Of a DNA stretch of 64,000 nt, positions 24,001 through 36,391 are shown piece by piece. Below the pieces are notes generated by a model. It searched no databases, was not told the origin of the DNA, and saw only the letters and a list, made by a program, of their open reading frames with translations. The position numbers and the translations under genes are program-made. The stretch comes from Taenia hydatigena. Lineage: Eukaryota > Platyhelminthes > Cestoda > Cyclophyllidea > Taeniidae. The stretch spans positions 9,722,100 through 9,786,099 of the forward strand of contig JADWOT020000007.1 in the NCBI GenBank assembly GCA_036345935.2, written 5' to 3'. Each line of letters begins with the position of its first letter. The stretch's first letter is position 1.

Positions 24001-27000
24001 GTTAAGGAAGAAATAAGCGAGCATTATGCTGCCGATCATCCGTTTAACTGGGTTAGAATAAGTTGTATCGACGCCATTTTTAATTTGCCTGATGTCACTG
24101 AATTTAATATGTCTATTGCATAAATTAAAAAATAATTAAGCAACAAAATTGTTAGCATATTTAACCGTTTATTAAGCGATCGCGTGACCACTGTTAGGCA
24201 TCAGACGAATTGAGATAGAGAAGCTCACGAAGTGTGTTACGGTATTCATTTGACGGATCTAGTAATTCTTGGAAAGGCAGTAGGAATTGCCAAGCGCAAC
24301 TGGCTGTGAGTCATTCACTTCGGATGGCTTGCGAGCTATTTTTAAGGGCGAGTGTGACATCGGTTAAATTTGTCAGTGCTTGAGCACTTGATCTACTCAC
24401 TCAATCCATATGATTAGTTGAGCTTGTACGTGCACAGCATAATACAGTTACTTGGGTGCGTACAATTCCTCAGAATTAAGCCATCAAACACCTTTTTCTG
24501 TGTTATTTTGAGTGATATGCTTTCATTTCGCTACCCTTTGTTTACTTTTAACGTGTGTTCACTAGTAAAGCTAACTTATGCGCCTGGCCACCAGGGTGGC
24601 TATATTCGCCTCGAAGGAATACACATTGCAATTGTTGCGTAATAGAACAAGGCGACATGCAATCGTTTTCCTCATTCGCCTGCATTCGTGAACATTTATA
24701 AATGATACCACTGAAAAGAATAGCATAGGGCTGCGCTAGAGACTGTTCTAAGCGCTAATTCTCTCCAAAGGCTTGCGGATAAAACTTGCAAATTGATGCT
24801 CCTCTCAGTACATGTGCGTCTACAAACAGAGACACCGCCTAACAAACGCAACTTTACCAGCAGTCAGAAGGCAGCTAATATGTCCCGTTAAATTGTGTTG
24901 CTTCTTTGGCTTGCAGAAACTTCAAACTGACTATATTAATGCAGCTGATAGCAGACTTCATCCGCAATCGAGCCCTTAAATACACAGTGCTCCAAAGGTA
25001 CGTCAGATAATCATTTTACCGAACAAGTTTTGGCTACTCCATCGTAAACCTCAGAACGGTAGTGGTGACAGTGGTGTTTCCATTTTCAATGAGAATATCG
25101 AATCATAACTTCTCAAGCTCTGCTGCTTCAATTTTAAGTATCTAACAAACGAGAATCAGATAGGCGTTGTGAGTAGTCAGCACTCTGAGTGGGCAGTAGC
25201 AGAGAAAACTGTGACAACATCAAGGCGAGGTCAACTCGATTCCCTCATCACTAAAGGCATCAATTATTGAATCCATGACATCACCACCCCGCAATCAATC
25301 GATGCCAACATCTCTTGCTAACGGTAGGTTTTGGAGTCTCCACCAGCCTCTCTATATTTCTATTTCTTTTTTTCTTTGCTTACTGAATTTAATGCCATCT
25401 CTTTCCCTTCGTTCATTTCTGTTACTAAAGATTGCAAACTTTTTACTGTATAGGGCCGACTCGACCCGAAATATCAAATTATTGGTGCACCTATAATAAC
25501 ATCAAAGGTGTGTGAAGTCATTGGATCTTTGAATGTGATGAATCTGTGCCTCGTTGACCCAGATCGGTGGAGATCCTTTTAACAATGCGTATTTCCAGTG
25601 TCATATGCCAACACATTCGGCCATGGATCAAGCTAGACATGTATTCCTGTAAGCTACTCCTCCCACAGGCTTCATCAGCTCCTCTTTGAAATATTGGTAA
25701 ACTGCAATTGTTACAAATGAGAGGCCTTGAACACTCCATGAGATTGCGTCTGCATTGTTTGTGCAATCGGAATCAATTTCTTCTTTAGTCGGGTCGTATC
25801 GTTGATTAATAACTTTATAAATGAGCAAACGATGTCTGTTCATTAGTAAGCTTTTCATTAGTTTAGAAAATAGTGCTGCGCAATGCATTAAGTTTGCCCT
25901 TTAGCATATAACCTCTATATTCTGGGGCAGTAGAAAAAACAATATATGTGGGTCTGCGACCTCGAAATTCGATGCTAGTCAGCGTGCCCCATATGACATC
26001 TAGTGGCTTCACAAGCATTGCGAGGATAAGTTGATGAAGGCTGTGGGAGAAGTGTTTGACACAGATGCTTGTTCAGCCAGACACATTGCCTTACGTGTTC
26101 ATAAATAACAGTGGAAATTGGCCGCGCTGAAGCAAACCACCTGCAAGCTCGGCCTCGAAACCATTCGTTCACATGCTGTCTAGCTTGCTCGATTCGAAGC
26201 ATTGACCCTTTTGCTGCTCTGTGTTGAATTCATTTGACATGTCGCCTGATACACTAACAGAGGAATCGTTTGAATAGGCTTATAAATTTCTACAAAAAGT
26301 TGCAATATTTACATAAAATCCGCCCTTCATATTGCATATTTTGAAGCCTAAAGTTGAGTATCATTGAAGAAAATGTAATGACCCCAATAAAAGCAGTGCC
26401 ACCTACACTTATGAAACAGACTTGGATGGTCTGTTCTTTGAAGTCGTTTTTTGAATTGGCGAAGGAGAAGAAGAGTGCTCAGCACTTCTGTAACGGGTGA
26501 AATGTAGGCTTCTGACGAGCAGATGAATGCGTGGTGATTGTTCGGATGCCGTCATTCGACGGTGCAAAGGTCTTTGTTGGTAACTCAATCTCTTTAAGTA
26601 CATCTTATAACTGTATTAATACAACGAATTGTCTTTCCCACTGCTGTCCTTATAGCATGATCGCTTTTGCTCATGGTATGTTTAGTCAGCAAAGGCATCT
26701 AAGTTAGTCGCATAAGAAACAATTAAACTTTGAATCCAAATCTTTAAACGCCCGTGATGCATGAGCAGAGGTAATGCGGACTTGTGAGTGCACTTCGAAC
26801 AACAGGCAAGGAAAAGAGGTCGAAACTAGGTCGTAGTAACCTAGGAGAACATAACGCCACATACAAAAACGTGTCTATAGCATTGGGCAGGCGGTGTAAC
26901 CCCCATTGCTTTCGTATGCCATAAATGAGGTCCTGCAATGTAATAAGTCATGAGGAAAAACTAAAGCAAAAATTTTTGCTGACACAAATAAATCGCCGAT

Positions 27001-27473
27001 GCAGCAATGGTCTAAATGGACCTCCCTCCTACGTGCAGCATTCCGCCTTTCAAAACTGTTGCATTCAGGTAGATACAAGTACCACGGTTGTGTGCAATTC
27101 AGCAGCAGCAAAAGCATCGAATAGTGTTGATATTTTGTGATAGTGTCAACTGTAGCAGGAATAAAGTAACTGGTAAGGCGTTAGAGCTTAAATGCAACTG
27201 TTTCCATACCATGAGCAGGATCCTCCAAACTTATCGGACAAATGCACGTGCCTGAGTGACGGCTTGCGAAGTTGAGGGCTAAGGGAAGTGAAGTGTTTGC
27301 AAACAGAAAATTCTCCGCCATCATGCTCATCTCTAAGTATAACCTAATCAGCAACCAAGTGGCCGAATGATGCATTAAGTAAGATCTGACACCTTCAAAG
27401 AAGCCACAACTGCCAACTCGGTTTTCAGCCAAGTTGCTCTTTATGGGCCTAACCCGTCCATTTTATCGATAAG
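18026..27473. other. Spacer interior without recognised features
   Basis: No gene, RNA or repeat relationship seen beyond the 166-codon frame listed. Base composition looks like that of the arms. There is a T run of eight around 19859-19866, and no tandem array. Confidence 0.6.
23177..23677 (-). CDS. Longest open frame of the window, probably chance
   Basis: A 166-codon frame in the spacer. The translation has no recognisable domain, no signal peptide and no pattern of repeats. For a sequence a little over 40% G+C, one stop-free run of this length in six frames of 64 kb is about what chance allows. It is listed only because it is the longest frame and lies in the unduplicated part. Confidence 0.08.
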   Translation of the reverse strand: MRFGNSFWQVTSTIRQYSNWQNTQIRQASKETLLVSFLPNYRITCHEVSCCGKIINEVVRAYSDDAWRPLLLNLKWCQSCLKLHKIPLLDILLHTLDLRPNLNLPLRTYILTPLSVRTYFACILFILIDPSFLICSQFDQTICFRLLTHTCKDTSMQSAIPFKITH

Positions 27474-27605
27474 TGCTGGCGCAACGCAATTAGATTAATC
27501 AAAACTTGATCCACTTAATGGAACGGCTGATTGTTTCACCTTCTTGCGCACACTATCACTTGAAATGCATGCACAACTTTTACATAATTTTTTAGCGCCC
27601 TCAGA
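27474..27605. repeat. Decayed continuation of the right arm into the spacer
   Basis: Partner of 17929-18025. It keeps a 38-bp segment (27520-27557) that the left margin lacks. The diverged copy at 48661-49110 also has this segment and runs continuously across the position equivalent to 27605/27606. The right margin is therefore the ancestral arrangement, and the left one has been shortened. Confidence 0.8.
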
Positions 27606-27890
27606 TGCCCAATCACTAATAGGCATGCGTCTCGAGCTTACAGGATTCTGGATATTCCAAGTGTATGTCACAAGTGCGTGCAAGCTAAATCAGCAACAAT
27701 GCGCATAAACTTAATGCGACGTTTACTAATACAACTGAAATGAATGCACTGAGCTTTAATTAACCTAGTTCCGACAGTGGCGAATTTGTCCGAGTTTACA
27801 CACCTATTTTCAGCGAATGCAAAAATAGCAGCGACATGACCGCTCAATGTTTACGGTTTCATTGTTTACTGTCAACGGGTCTAAAAATAG

Positions 27891-27978
27891 CCAATGGAGA
27901 GAGGGTGGGTGAGAACCTATTTATGGTGCACCTAATAATAGCTAACCAATGGGTTTGGATCTAGAGTGTCTATATAAG
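27891..27978 (+). promoter_or_regulatory. Promoter-like cluster: two CCAATGG boxes and a TATA box (right arm)
   Basis: CCAATGG at 27891-27897 and again at 27946-27952 precede TATATAAG at 27971-27978, the order and close spacing of a eukaryotic core promoter. Transcription would start near 28000 and run away from the spacer. A consensus donor GTAAGT follows at 28023-28028, which would leave a very short non-coding first exon. Each motif alone is expected by chance in a window this long; the combination is what makes it worth listing. It lies only about 290 bp inside the arm edge. Confidence 0.35.
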
Positions 27979-28362
27979 TGTGGAATTAAAATTTAGGTCA
28001 GCGAAAATCGCGGACACCCGTTGTAAGTCACTTTCATTTAATCATCACAGAATCTTAGCAGTTGCATTTTGAGAAACACTGTTTAGGAATTCAATGCCCT
28101 CCTTAGTAATTATATTTGTATCGTCCAGTATTGCATGGTCCCTCCCTCTCTATGATCGTCTTACAACTTTACGGAATGTGTTTCTTGACTGCATTTTAAG
28201 AAAGGCACTAGATCTCTATGCTTCTCACAGCTTCAAGAGCAGGGCGTGCTGCCTTTACCACTTTAGGTTCTAAGTTGCAGCATCTGATGGAAGATCGATT
28301 TAGCAGTTTGATTCCTTTGATTTGCATTCCTTAGGTAGGAGAAGTTCAATTCAACTGTGAGA

Positions 28363-28593
28363 ATGGAAAGTTGGCCTTCGGAGCAGGGGACATCAACAGT
28401 GCCTGACTGCACTCCAGTTTACTTTGACGCTGATTATCCCGACTTAATGCAAGAAGAAAGATGGACACGCATAGACTACGCAAATCCATCGAAAGTAGAT
28501 GAAACCATGTCTAGCACAGATGACTACACGCTGACCATCATGGGTTTCGATTTTTCAACGTGTCCCAGCAGTTACGTCTGCGATGGCTCCTAA
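28363..28593 (+). CDS. Hypothetical 76-residue acidic protein (right arm)
   Basis: Frame starting ATGGAAAGTTGG and ending TAA at 28591-28593. The start context GAGAATGG has A at -3 and G at +4. It is the first ATG after a possible splice acceptor (CATTCCTTAG at 28325-28334), so it could be reached from the promoter-like cluster through an intron of about 310 nt starting at GTAAGT 28023. The predicted protein is strongly acidic (15 Asp/Glu against 3 Arg/Lys), has Cys at 16, 67 and 73, and ends TCPSSYVCDGS. The alternation of acidic and bulky residues (DDYTLTIMGFDFS) resembles an activation-type region, but I recognise no family. Chance open frames of this size are common here, so reality rests on the upstream context. 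Confidence 0.25.
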   Translation: MESWPSEQGTSTVPDCTPVYFDADYPDLMQEERWTRIDYANPSKVDETMSSTDDYTLTIMGFDFSTCPSSYVCDGS

Positions 28594-31500
28594 TATTCCA
28601 AACAAAATACATTTGCATTCTCTCCTTACACTTGTGTCCACTATACGCAAACCAGCGGTGTCAATCGAATGTCCTTGTGTAGCTGTCTCACATAACTCCT
28701 TTGATGAATGCACAGTAAAGATCGCCTCTTGGAGTTCATTGCTATCCTAGATCACCCATGTGGTCCTAAATGAAACGAGTGCAAATCATTCACCTTTCTT
28801 TCTATAAAAGTGCAACATTCGCATATTTTTGTATGCTTTGATGGTATTTTGTGATCCACATTTTAGTTTGTTTCTTTGTACCCTTCTTCAAGCTTCACAG
28901 TAGATATTCTGCTGCTATTCCCGACTTAATGATTTCCCTGCGTCATTTTGCATTGGCACCGGGTAGTCTACGCCAAACAATTTAGCCATCTGCATTCATT
29001 AATCAGGATCAGTCTCACTGCGGGGATGATTAAGATCTGGGTCCATCGGTACGAAGCGATAAACATTGCAGACGGGAGAAGCGGATGGGAGCTATAGTTT
29101 CTAGGCACACTTTACTGTCTAAAAAGGTCATTTAGAAAGACGAAATAGAATCGATATTTGGGCTGACGATAGGTCCTGAACGGTTGAAGAAGACAGCAAT
29201 TATCTGTTGAGCATTATCTACTCACTTATCAGTAGAGTTAATCCTGATCATTTTGCATTCAGTATTCTCCTTATGACCCAATTCGAATTGTGTACCTCAA
29301 GGTTTGCTCGCATGACCTATCGGGATTGCATAGACAATGACAGCTATTTGGGTGCGTGTAAACTAGTATTAGACTGGAGGACTATATGCCAACTCATGGG
29401 TCACATGAGCAGCTAGCACTTAAATACCTAATGGCAGGAAAGCTCAAACTATTCGTTCGATTACCAGTCGGCAAAATTTCAACGACATAACGTGCCGGTC
29501 AGCAGGAGCACTACAATGGCACTAGTGTCATTGTACGCAGCTAGGTGTCATTAGCATCTCTTTGTCCTCAACGCGTCTGTGCAATGGTAATGGCAGTGTG
29601 AAGAAGCCAATACCAGCATTACTAAGGCGGAAAGGCTTTACGGGGGCGCAAGAATGGTCAAATGACGCACCGACTTTGACTTTCAATCAGACTAAATCTG
29701 CAGATTTGACGTTTTAAGGTATCTTTAGGTCATGAGCATTGACAATTGGACGGGAATGCTTCGTTTGGTAATATCTTCTAACAAAACGACGCATCTTAGA
29801 GCAAACTTTGTTCATCAACTTACAGTCTTTGCTAGCGTGCCCAAACGGTATGTGTCAGCCTACTGGGAACTGCTAAGTTTCTCAACAAGCATCTGCCACC
29901 TTGATGCGTTTCAAAGCCACCCACTCATTCACTCCCTGGCATATCGCTCTTATATCTGTGCACACTCTATCAATTTATTGTTCTTCCACTGTCGAATGTT
30001 AGACATAATGGCTAACAGCTCTTGCTAGTGGTGCTGCTGTTGCTCCTCTGCATAATCGATTGCAAGCACGACGATGCCTTGCTCGGTCTTCTTCCACCTC
30101 TAGTGGCATAAATGGGTTTCTTTTCGCTAATACATGGCTTTTCGTGGTGGGTCATGTTCCTACTCTGCTGCTTTATGTTCCAACCATCACAGAAGATGTA
30201 GCTGCAGACACGGAGGTAGGACGCTTACTACAGTACACGGAATGAAGTACGCATAGCGATCTACGGAAGAGAGGTGTCTGAGTCACTAAGTTACGCAGAT
30301 AGGGAGAAGAGTGAACTGACGGAATGCCTCTCTCGTGGCAGTGGGAAAACCGTTGGCCAACTTTTGCTTTCATTCTTCACCTACAAATGACTTTCCACTT
30401 TTGTATAATTATTTTGATTTATTTTTTTTGGTTTCGCGCCAAATCGGAATGTGTGATTTGAATGAAATGGTCTGTTCCTTAGTTGTCAACATGCAAACTT
30501 TCATCTTGTGAGACCTTATCTGGCGACTCGGCTATTCACCATCTCTTTAGCTATTTCATTTGGGCGACCTTCTTCCATGCCCTTTAGCAATTGCACATTA
30601 AATGAGCTTCTTAGGACATGCATGGAACAATCAAAAATTATGATGTTTTTCGATACCTTTTCATGCATTTTCAACAATGGGGCGCACGCCAGACAAATTT
30701 GTTTTGATTTATGCAGCCAAACCTTTACATTTAACTCACACGTTTTTCTTGTTTTGATGTCTTTGGTGGATTTACCCTACCATCACAACAAATCTTTGCC
30801 TACAATTAACTCCATACGTTATGACCATATGCCAGTTTGCTCTCAAGGTTAATTTTTAACAGAAAGAGAGCAAACGAACATCGTCAGCTGTAAATCAGCG
30901 CAACCGGCTTTACGAGCTCACTGTGGTGAGGTAGCTGGCAGAATCAAAAGTAATGAGCTGCAGACATAGTAAGCATTAGGGGACATCCACACAAAGTTAG
31001 CGGACGACGGAGATGCTCCATGTGCATAAGCCGATTTTGATGATTTTGAATTTTGTCGACGATTGCTGCTGCTTGGTTTGTATAGATTTGCAATGATGAT
31101 CATATAGCGATGCGATTAGCGTAATATTTAATCGCGACATATGCCGGGATCTGATAGCGGCTCGTCCCTCCAACCCTCCTTTCTTCGTTAACGCACAGAC
31201 GCTGCATCTGTTGTAGAGTGACCCACTATACGGCATCGTGCAAATGAATCATTACAATGTTGGAATTTGTATGAGCAGGAGCGATGGAAGTTCTAGCATA
31301 GAATCTCTTACGAAAAACCGAGAAAACATGTTTGCACCGTTAGCAATCTTAAACTATTAGATTTGATCATATTCTGAGTGCGTTGCATGATGTAATACTG
31401 CAATATTGGTGGTGGTGGAAAGTGTGACTTAGCATTGCGACAAAAGTCAAATGACCGGAAACATATTTGCGAACTATTTAAATTCTTAGCGTCTTTCTCT

Positions 31501-31955
31501 AGAAGAACCTGTGCAGCATGTCAGCGGACAGTAATTTTAGGAGAAGCATTGCAATATTTTACAGACAGATGTGGACAGTCAAATACGACAAGTAATTTAC
31601 ATATCCAAGCTTGGCATGAATGCAAATTTAGACGTGTTTCCTGATTTTACTTCAAGTATCTTCTATTTATCTACTTCTTTTGCCATCATATTACTAATTG
31701 CGTGGAGACAATAAGAATCCGTATGAAGGCTCGACTGTTTCGCTTTATTTCTACGTTTCCGAGGGAGGGATGAAGAAGTGCATCACTACAAAAGACGATG
31801 CTAGAATGGATTTTGTTAATCTGTCTAAGGAACTTTGCCCTGTTTTCTGTATTGTTATTTAACCCCTTTTGTATTTTATGCTGCTTAAGCGAATGGTTAC
31901 GTTTTAGCTAACAAAGAACAACTCATAATAGAATATCATATAGAATTCTGCATTG

Positions 31956-31978
31956 ATTTGACCAAACCATGGTCAAAT
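31956..31978. repeat. Perfect 9-bp hairpin (right arm)
   Basis: Mirror copy of 13556-13578. Confidence 0.5.
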
Positions 31979-34900
31979 GCTTTAAAGGATTGAAAAATCA
32001 TAAGTGGCTACTTTGTTGGACATTGGTTTGTAATGGTGTTTTGCAGAGAATGCTGAAATACGTTTATGGAGGGCTAAATAAGAAGTGAAGGCGTGCTTTT
32101 AAGAGACAAAATAGTATGGCGCGAGTGAAGGATGCAAGGCTTTGCTCTGACATTGCTTGTTAAAATGTATAGAGGATAATGAATTTGGAAAAAGAATTTG
32201 CTAAAAGCAGATCAAATTTGGCTTTGCGACGAGGTGCCTTTAAGGTATTAAAGTGTGCAACCTTACTCGTCAAGACGACGGGATAGACACGAGTCACGAT
32301 ACTGCTTATGCTGACTACTTTCTAATACCCAAGTAGGCCCGTATTGCACAAACCAACCTTTCTTTCGGTGGAGGAAAATAAGTAAGAAAGGGATTGTCAT
32401 GACCAGTTATGCGGCATTAGCCAGAGTACTTGAAATTTCGCCACAATATGGTAAAACATACCGTTCTACGACCAATCTATCCACGCATTCTTGTAGGCGG
32501 CTACATTGCTGCAGAGTGCGTCAACACATTTGCTCTGAGAAAACAATCCGAGTCACACAGAATGAAAGCATCGAAATGCGAATCGTTATTCCATGAATAT
32601 TCGAGTAGAAGAGTGTCGAACATCAACAATAAAAGATGATAGACTGTAAGGTGCCAATCAAGAGGCGGAAGGCGTGGAGGGGATGCTTGGTTTTCCGTAC
32701 TATAGAAGACTAAGCACAAGCGAAAGGCACACCCACAACTGAATTGCACTGCCAATGAGTCGTCAGATATCGAAGTCATTAACAGCAATTAACTTCCACA
32801 TTGTTTCAGTATTGCTACTTCGATGAGGCTGCATTCGCTACAAATGCGATATCTGTAGCCATGCTGAAACTCCTTGCACAATGAGCAACACTGCTACCGA
32901 AACACCTAGTAAACAGTGCGGAGAGACGCAACGATGCCATGAAGAGGAACGTAGCTGAAGTAGTAGCGGCAGAAGTTAGAAACTAATATAGGAGTCATTT
33001 GAAAGTCACCAAAGACTGCTTCATACATGCGTTAAGGGCGGTTTATATCAGTTCCATAAATGACATAAGAGTGTGTGTTCCCCTCTCTACCAAATCATGG
33101 AATGTTAATGAAGATCGTTCATTGCTCAACTTTAAATGCAAAAAATGCAAAGCGTGCCCGACTTAAGGGGATGGAGAACAGACGGTCAGATTTTGTACTA
33201 TAAATTGCACCTACTGTAAATTCACTTTTGTTGTGCATTCACGATTAGTTCTTAGGACCTAAATCACATCAGACAAGTAAAAGAATGAACCAAGTACTGG
33301 TCGGGCTACTAAACACATTCATTAAAGCTGCGTGATCTGAAGGCTGAGATTTAAGCCGAAGGCGTGATCTCCTCTCATACAGGATGCTTGCAGACTTTAA
33401 AGGTGAATTGTCTTTCGATCCCTTCCCAACAAGCATTGAATACGCAACCATCAAAGAGAGCTCTCGGCATCGCACAGAGATCCTTATAAATGTCTTACAT
33501 CAGACTGAGCAAGACCAATGCCTACGAGAAGGCAACCTCATACGAAACTACAAGCCGTACCGTGAATTCCGCCTCCCTTAAAGCAAAGACGCGCTTTGAG
33601 TAGTGAAGATTCCCGTACTCACGTACTACCTTGTCTACAGTGCGTAACGCCGAACCCAGCTAATATCCATTCACCACAACAGGATGTGACCTTACAAGGG
33701 TACACCACCAGTCGGACACGAAAGTGAGGTTTATGCTCTGATAAAGGTAGAAAATCACACGTGGTAACTTTAAGGACAGCTAATAAGTGTGGCACTGGAC
33801 AGTGTCGGTAAAGGGGAGAAGACTATGTAATCCTTATGCTGTTTTGAATGTACCATCGGGTCTAACAGCAAGCAAGCAAAGGAAATCTTGCGATGGACGA
33901 GCAGTTTAGAATGCTTGAAAGAAAGGAGGGCCTTAGTATCCCGATCTCCAAATCCGTACCAGTTCTTAATGACTGCAATTAATCAACCTGAGTCAATAAA
34001 ATCGTCCTGTTTGTTGAAAGGCTATAAAGGACTAAGTGGAGAGGATAAACGGAGAACACGCTGCTTACAAAGTTGCCAAACGTTGTTCTTTAAACATTTT
34101 TGTGCAATTACTGTTGCATACGTCCATAAAACATACTATTTTGATAAATGTGGCGCTTTTCTTGTTTATCCCGCTTCCTTTCCGGCTACTCCGAGACCGA
34201 ACGGACTAGGTCTATTGTAGCATATTTATTGCTTTGGAATAAATAAAAGGCAGCAGAGGCCCAAGGGGAGAGTAGTGCTATGCACCTACCTGCTTCGATG
34301 CAATTAGGTTTCTCCTGCGGCACGGGGCTGCGAATGTAGCTCATCCTGTTCCAACTTAAAATACAGATGCTCTGTCCTAATATCATGTCTTCTCTCTTCA
34401 AGGAAGTGTAGGGATACCACACTGATGGTAGCGGAGAGCGAATCCTATCTTAAAGGTAATCAATCCTGATTTCTACTGTTAAGGCAGAAGGAGTGTATAC
34501 GTTACGAATGGGTGAACCACTGACGACCCATAAAATAATGACTGCAAACGACGTCGTCTAACTTCGGCAGCCATCCAACATTCATGTTCTGCCATCAGGC
34601 TATTAACAGCCGAAGTGAAACTAGCCGTGAAGCGTGATACAATTTGCTATCGAATTTCCTTACCACACCTGCGTAGGGACTCCGACAATGTGAACGTGGG
34701 TGAGACCCTATTCCTATAGAACTGTGTTAGATTCCATACTCTGTTTCGTAAATATGACTTCAGGTGCATCTTCTAGCACCTAGCTGTAGACGCGCGTAAT
34801 AGTCAGCAAAATTTCGCATCCCTAAACCCAATTTGAAATCGGGTGAATTTCCAAATCTCTCAAAGCACTATGATGCATAGGTGGCGATTTGGTAAGCTGT

Positions 34901-36362
34901 CTCTTTAGCGGCATGACGTTCGGTGACCGGAACGAATCGCTAGTGGGTGTTTCCATTTCAATTCTGGATGCGTTGTGATGATCAACGCGGGAGGTTAGTT
35001 AAGGCTCAGCCTACGTAATGCGCACTTGGTTGACCAATTCGCATTGACCCACTGGTTTAAACCCTAATCTGCGCCAAAAGTCCCAATCCTTTTCTGTAAG
35101 CCAAGTGCAGGAATTCAGCCTGGCTATTATTGTAGCATCCTGAGACTCCCTTGAGGGTAAGAGAATGCACAATACCAGGGCAGAATATGTATTCGCTATG
35201 CAGAGGGGGTGGAGCTGAGACCGAAACCGGCAGTCCGAACATACGAAGTATTACAACTATATCTCCTTTTGTCTTACAGAGTGCGTCGGGATGCCACATT
35301 GACATGCATTGTTTTGTTTTCCTTTTCATTACTTTAAATTGTTGTTTCACATTATTGTTTAACGATTTAGCATCCTTATATAAACATTTGTTCTGTTTTG
35401 AATAATTGCATTTATAATTGCAATTAAAAGTTGCTCTTATAAATTTTTAAACACCAACTGTGAGCAAACATGCGCCTGCTTTTACACAGTATTCTAAATA
35501 TAGTTGCGCTAAAATTTGTACAGATTTGCCCTTTGGACAACTTTTCTTAAAATAACTTTGCTTCTTCGTGAATTAGATTTTGGTCATTTTAAGGTCGTCG
35601 TTTAGTGTGTTTTTTTGTCTGCAGCTATGCAGTGCTTTCCACTGATCACAGTAGAGGTGAGACATCATATAAAGAGGTGTGAGTTGTTAAAAGAAGCAAG
35701 AAGAATATGCCAAAATACCTGACCATCCTAGCCTTTATGATGATGCGGAATCGGGGATGTATATGAAGTTGTTTGCTTTATCGTTGCACCAGATTAGCTT
35801 CGGTAATAATTAGGCCTTCCTTCAAAAATCACCTAGTGAATTGCTTGAGTGTGTTTGGATTTAACTTCCCCTTCTTTACGTCATTTTACAATCGCATCGT
35901 GACATCTGTGTCATTAAATTTTGCGCCACCATTTATTTAGGCGAAATCGGCCGTGCTTGTGGGGTCTAGTGCGGATACAGTCGCAGCAGCTTCTGCAAGG
36001 GTACTTGAGTACGCTCTTTTCCACCAAAAGATTTAACCGCATCCTCCGCAGCATTAGCAAGCGTGATTCGAACAAACACAAGCTGAAGTCGTAAATATTC
36101 TGCTGCAAGCAGTGCTTTGGTGTGCGGCCCGAATCACTATTAAACTGGGCGTCGATCCGCTGATTTGATTGGTAACCTTATCGCAGAACTTCAACATTTA
36201 GTTCCTCGTACCTTAACATTATGGCGCTGCTGCTAGTCGAGGAAGCATACTGGATGTTGAAAAGCGTGGTGCATTGATCGCGTCGTATCACGTGCAACTA
36301 TCCGCAGTGAAATGTAATTCCTGCCTCCAATTTAACGGTTTTAACTCCAATTCATATCGGTA

Positions 36363-36391
36363 GTTAATGCACCACGCATTGGTGCATCAAC
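36363..36391. repeat. 12-bp hairpin with one mismatch (right arm)
   Basis: Mirror copy of 9143-9171. Confidence 0.6.

Larger units (their letters stand above)
17929..27605. other. Spacer between the palindrome arms (9.68 kb)
   Basis: The spacer is single-copy relative to the arms, except for its two margins, which are diverged remnants of one homologous block. I saw no other similarity between its two halves. Reading frames are short and scattered on both strands. I recognise no protein, RNA gene, tandem array or mobile-element terminus in it. A long single-copy spacer distinguishes this structure from a simple read foldback, where the arms would normally meet at a point. Confidence 0.85.

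Noticed and set aside
28094..28273. A 59-codon frame starting MPSLVIIFVSSSIAWS that looks like a signal peptide, just downstream of the promoter-like cluster (mirror 17261-17440, - strand).
   Set aside because: Hydrophobic starts arise easily by chance, no phase-compatible splice to the next frame was found, and it would lie inside the proposed first intron.
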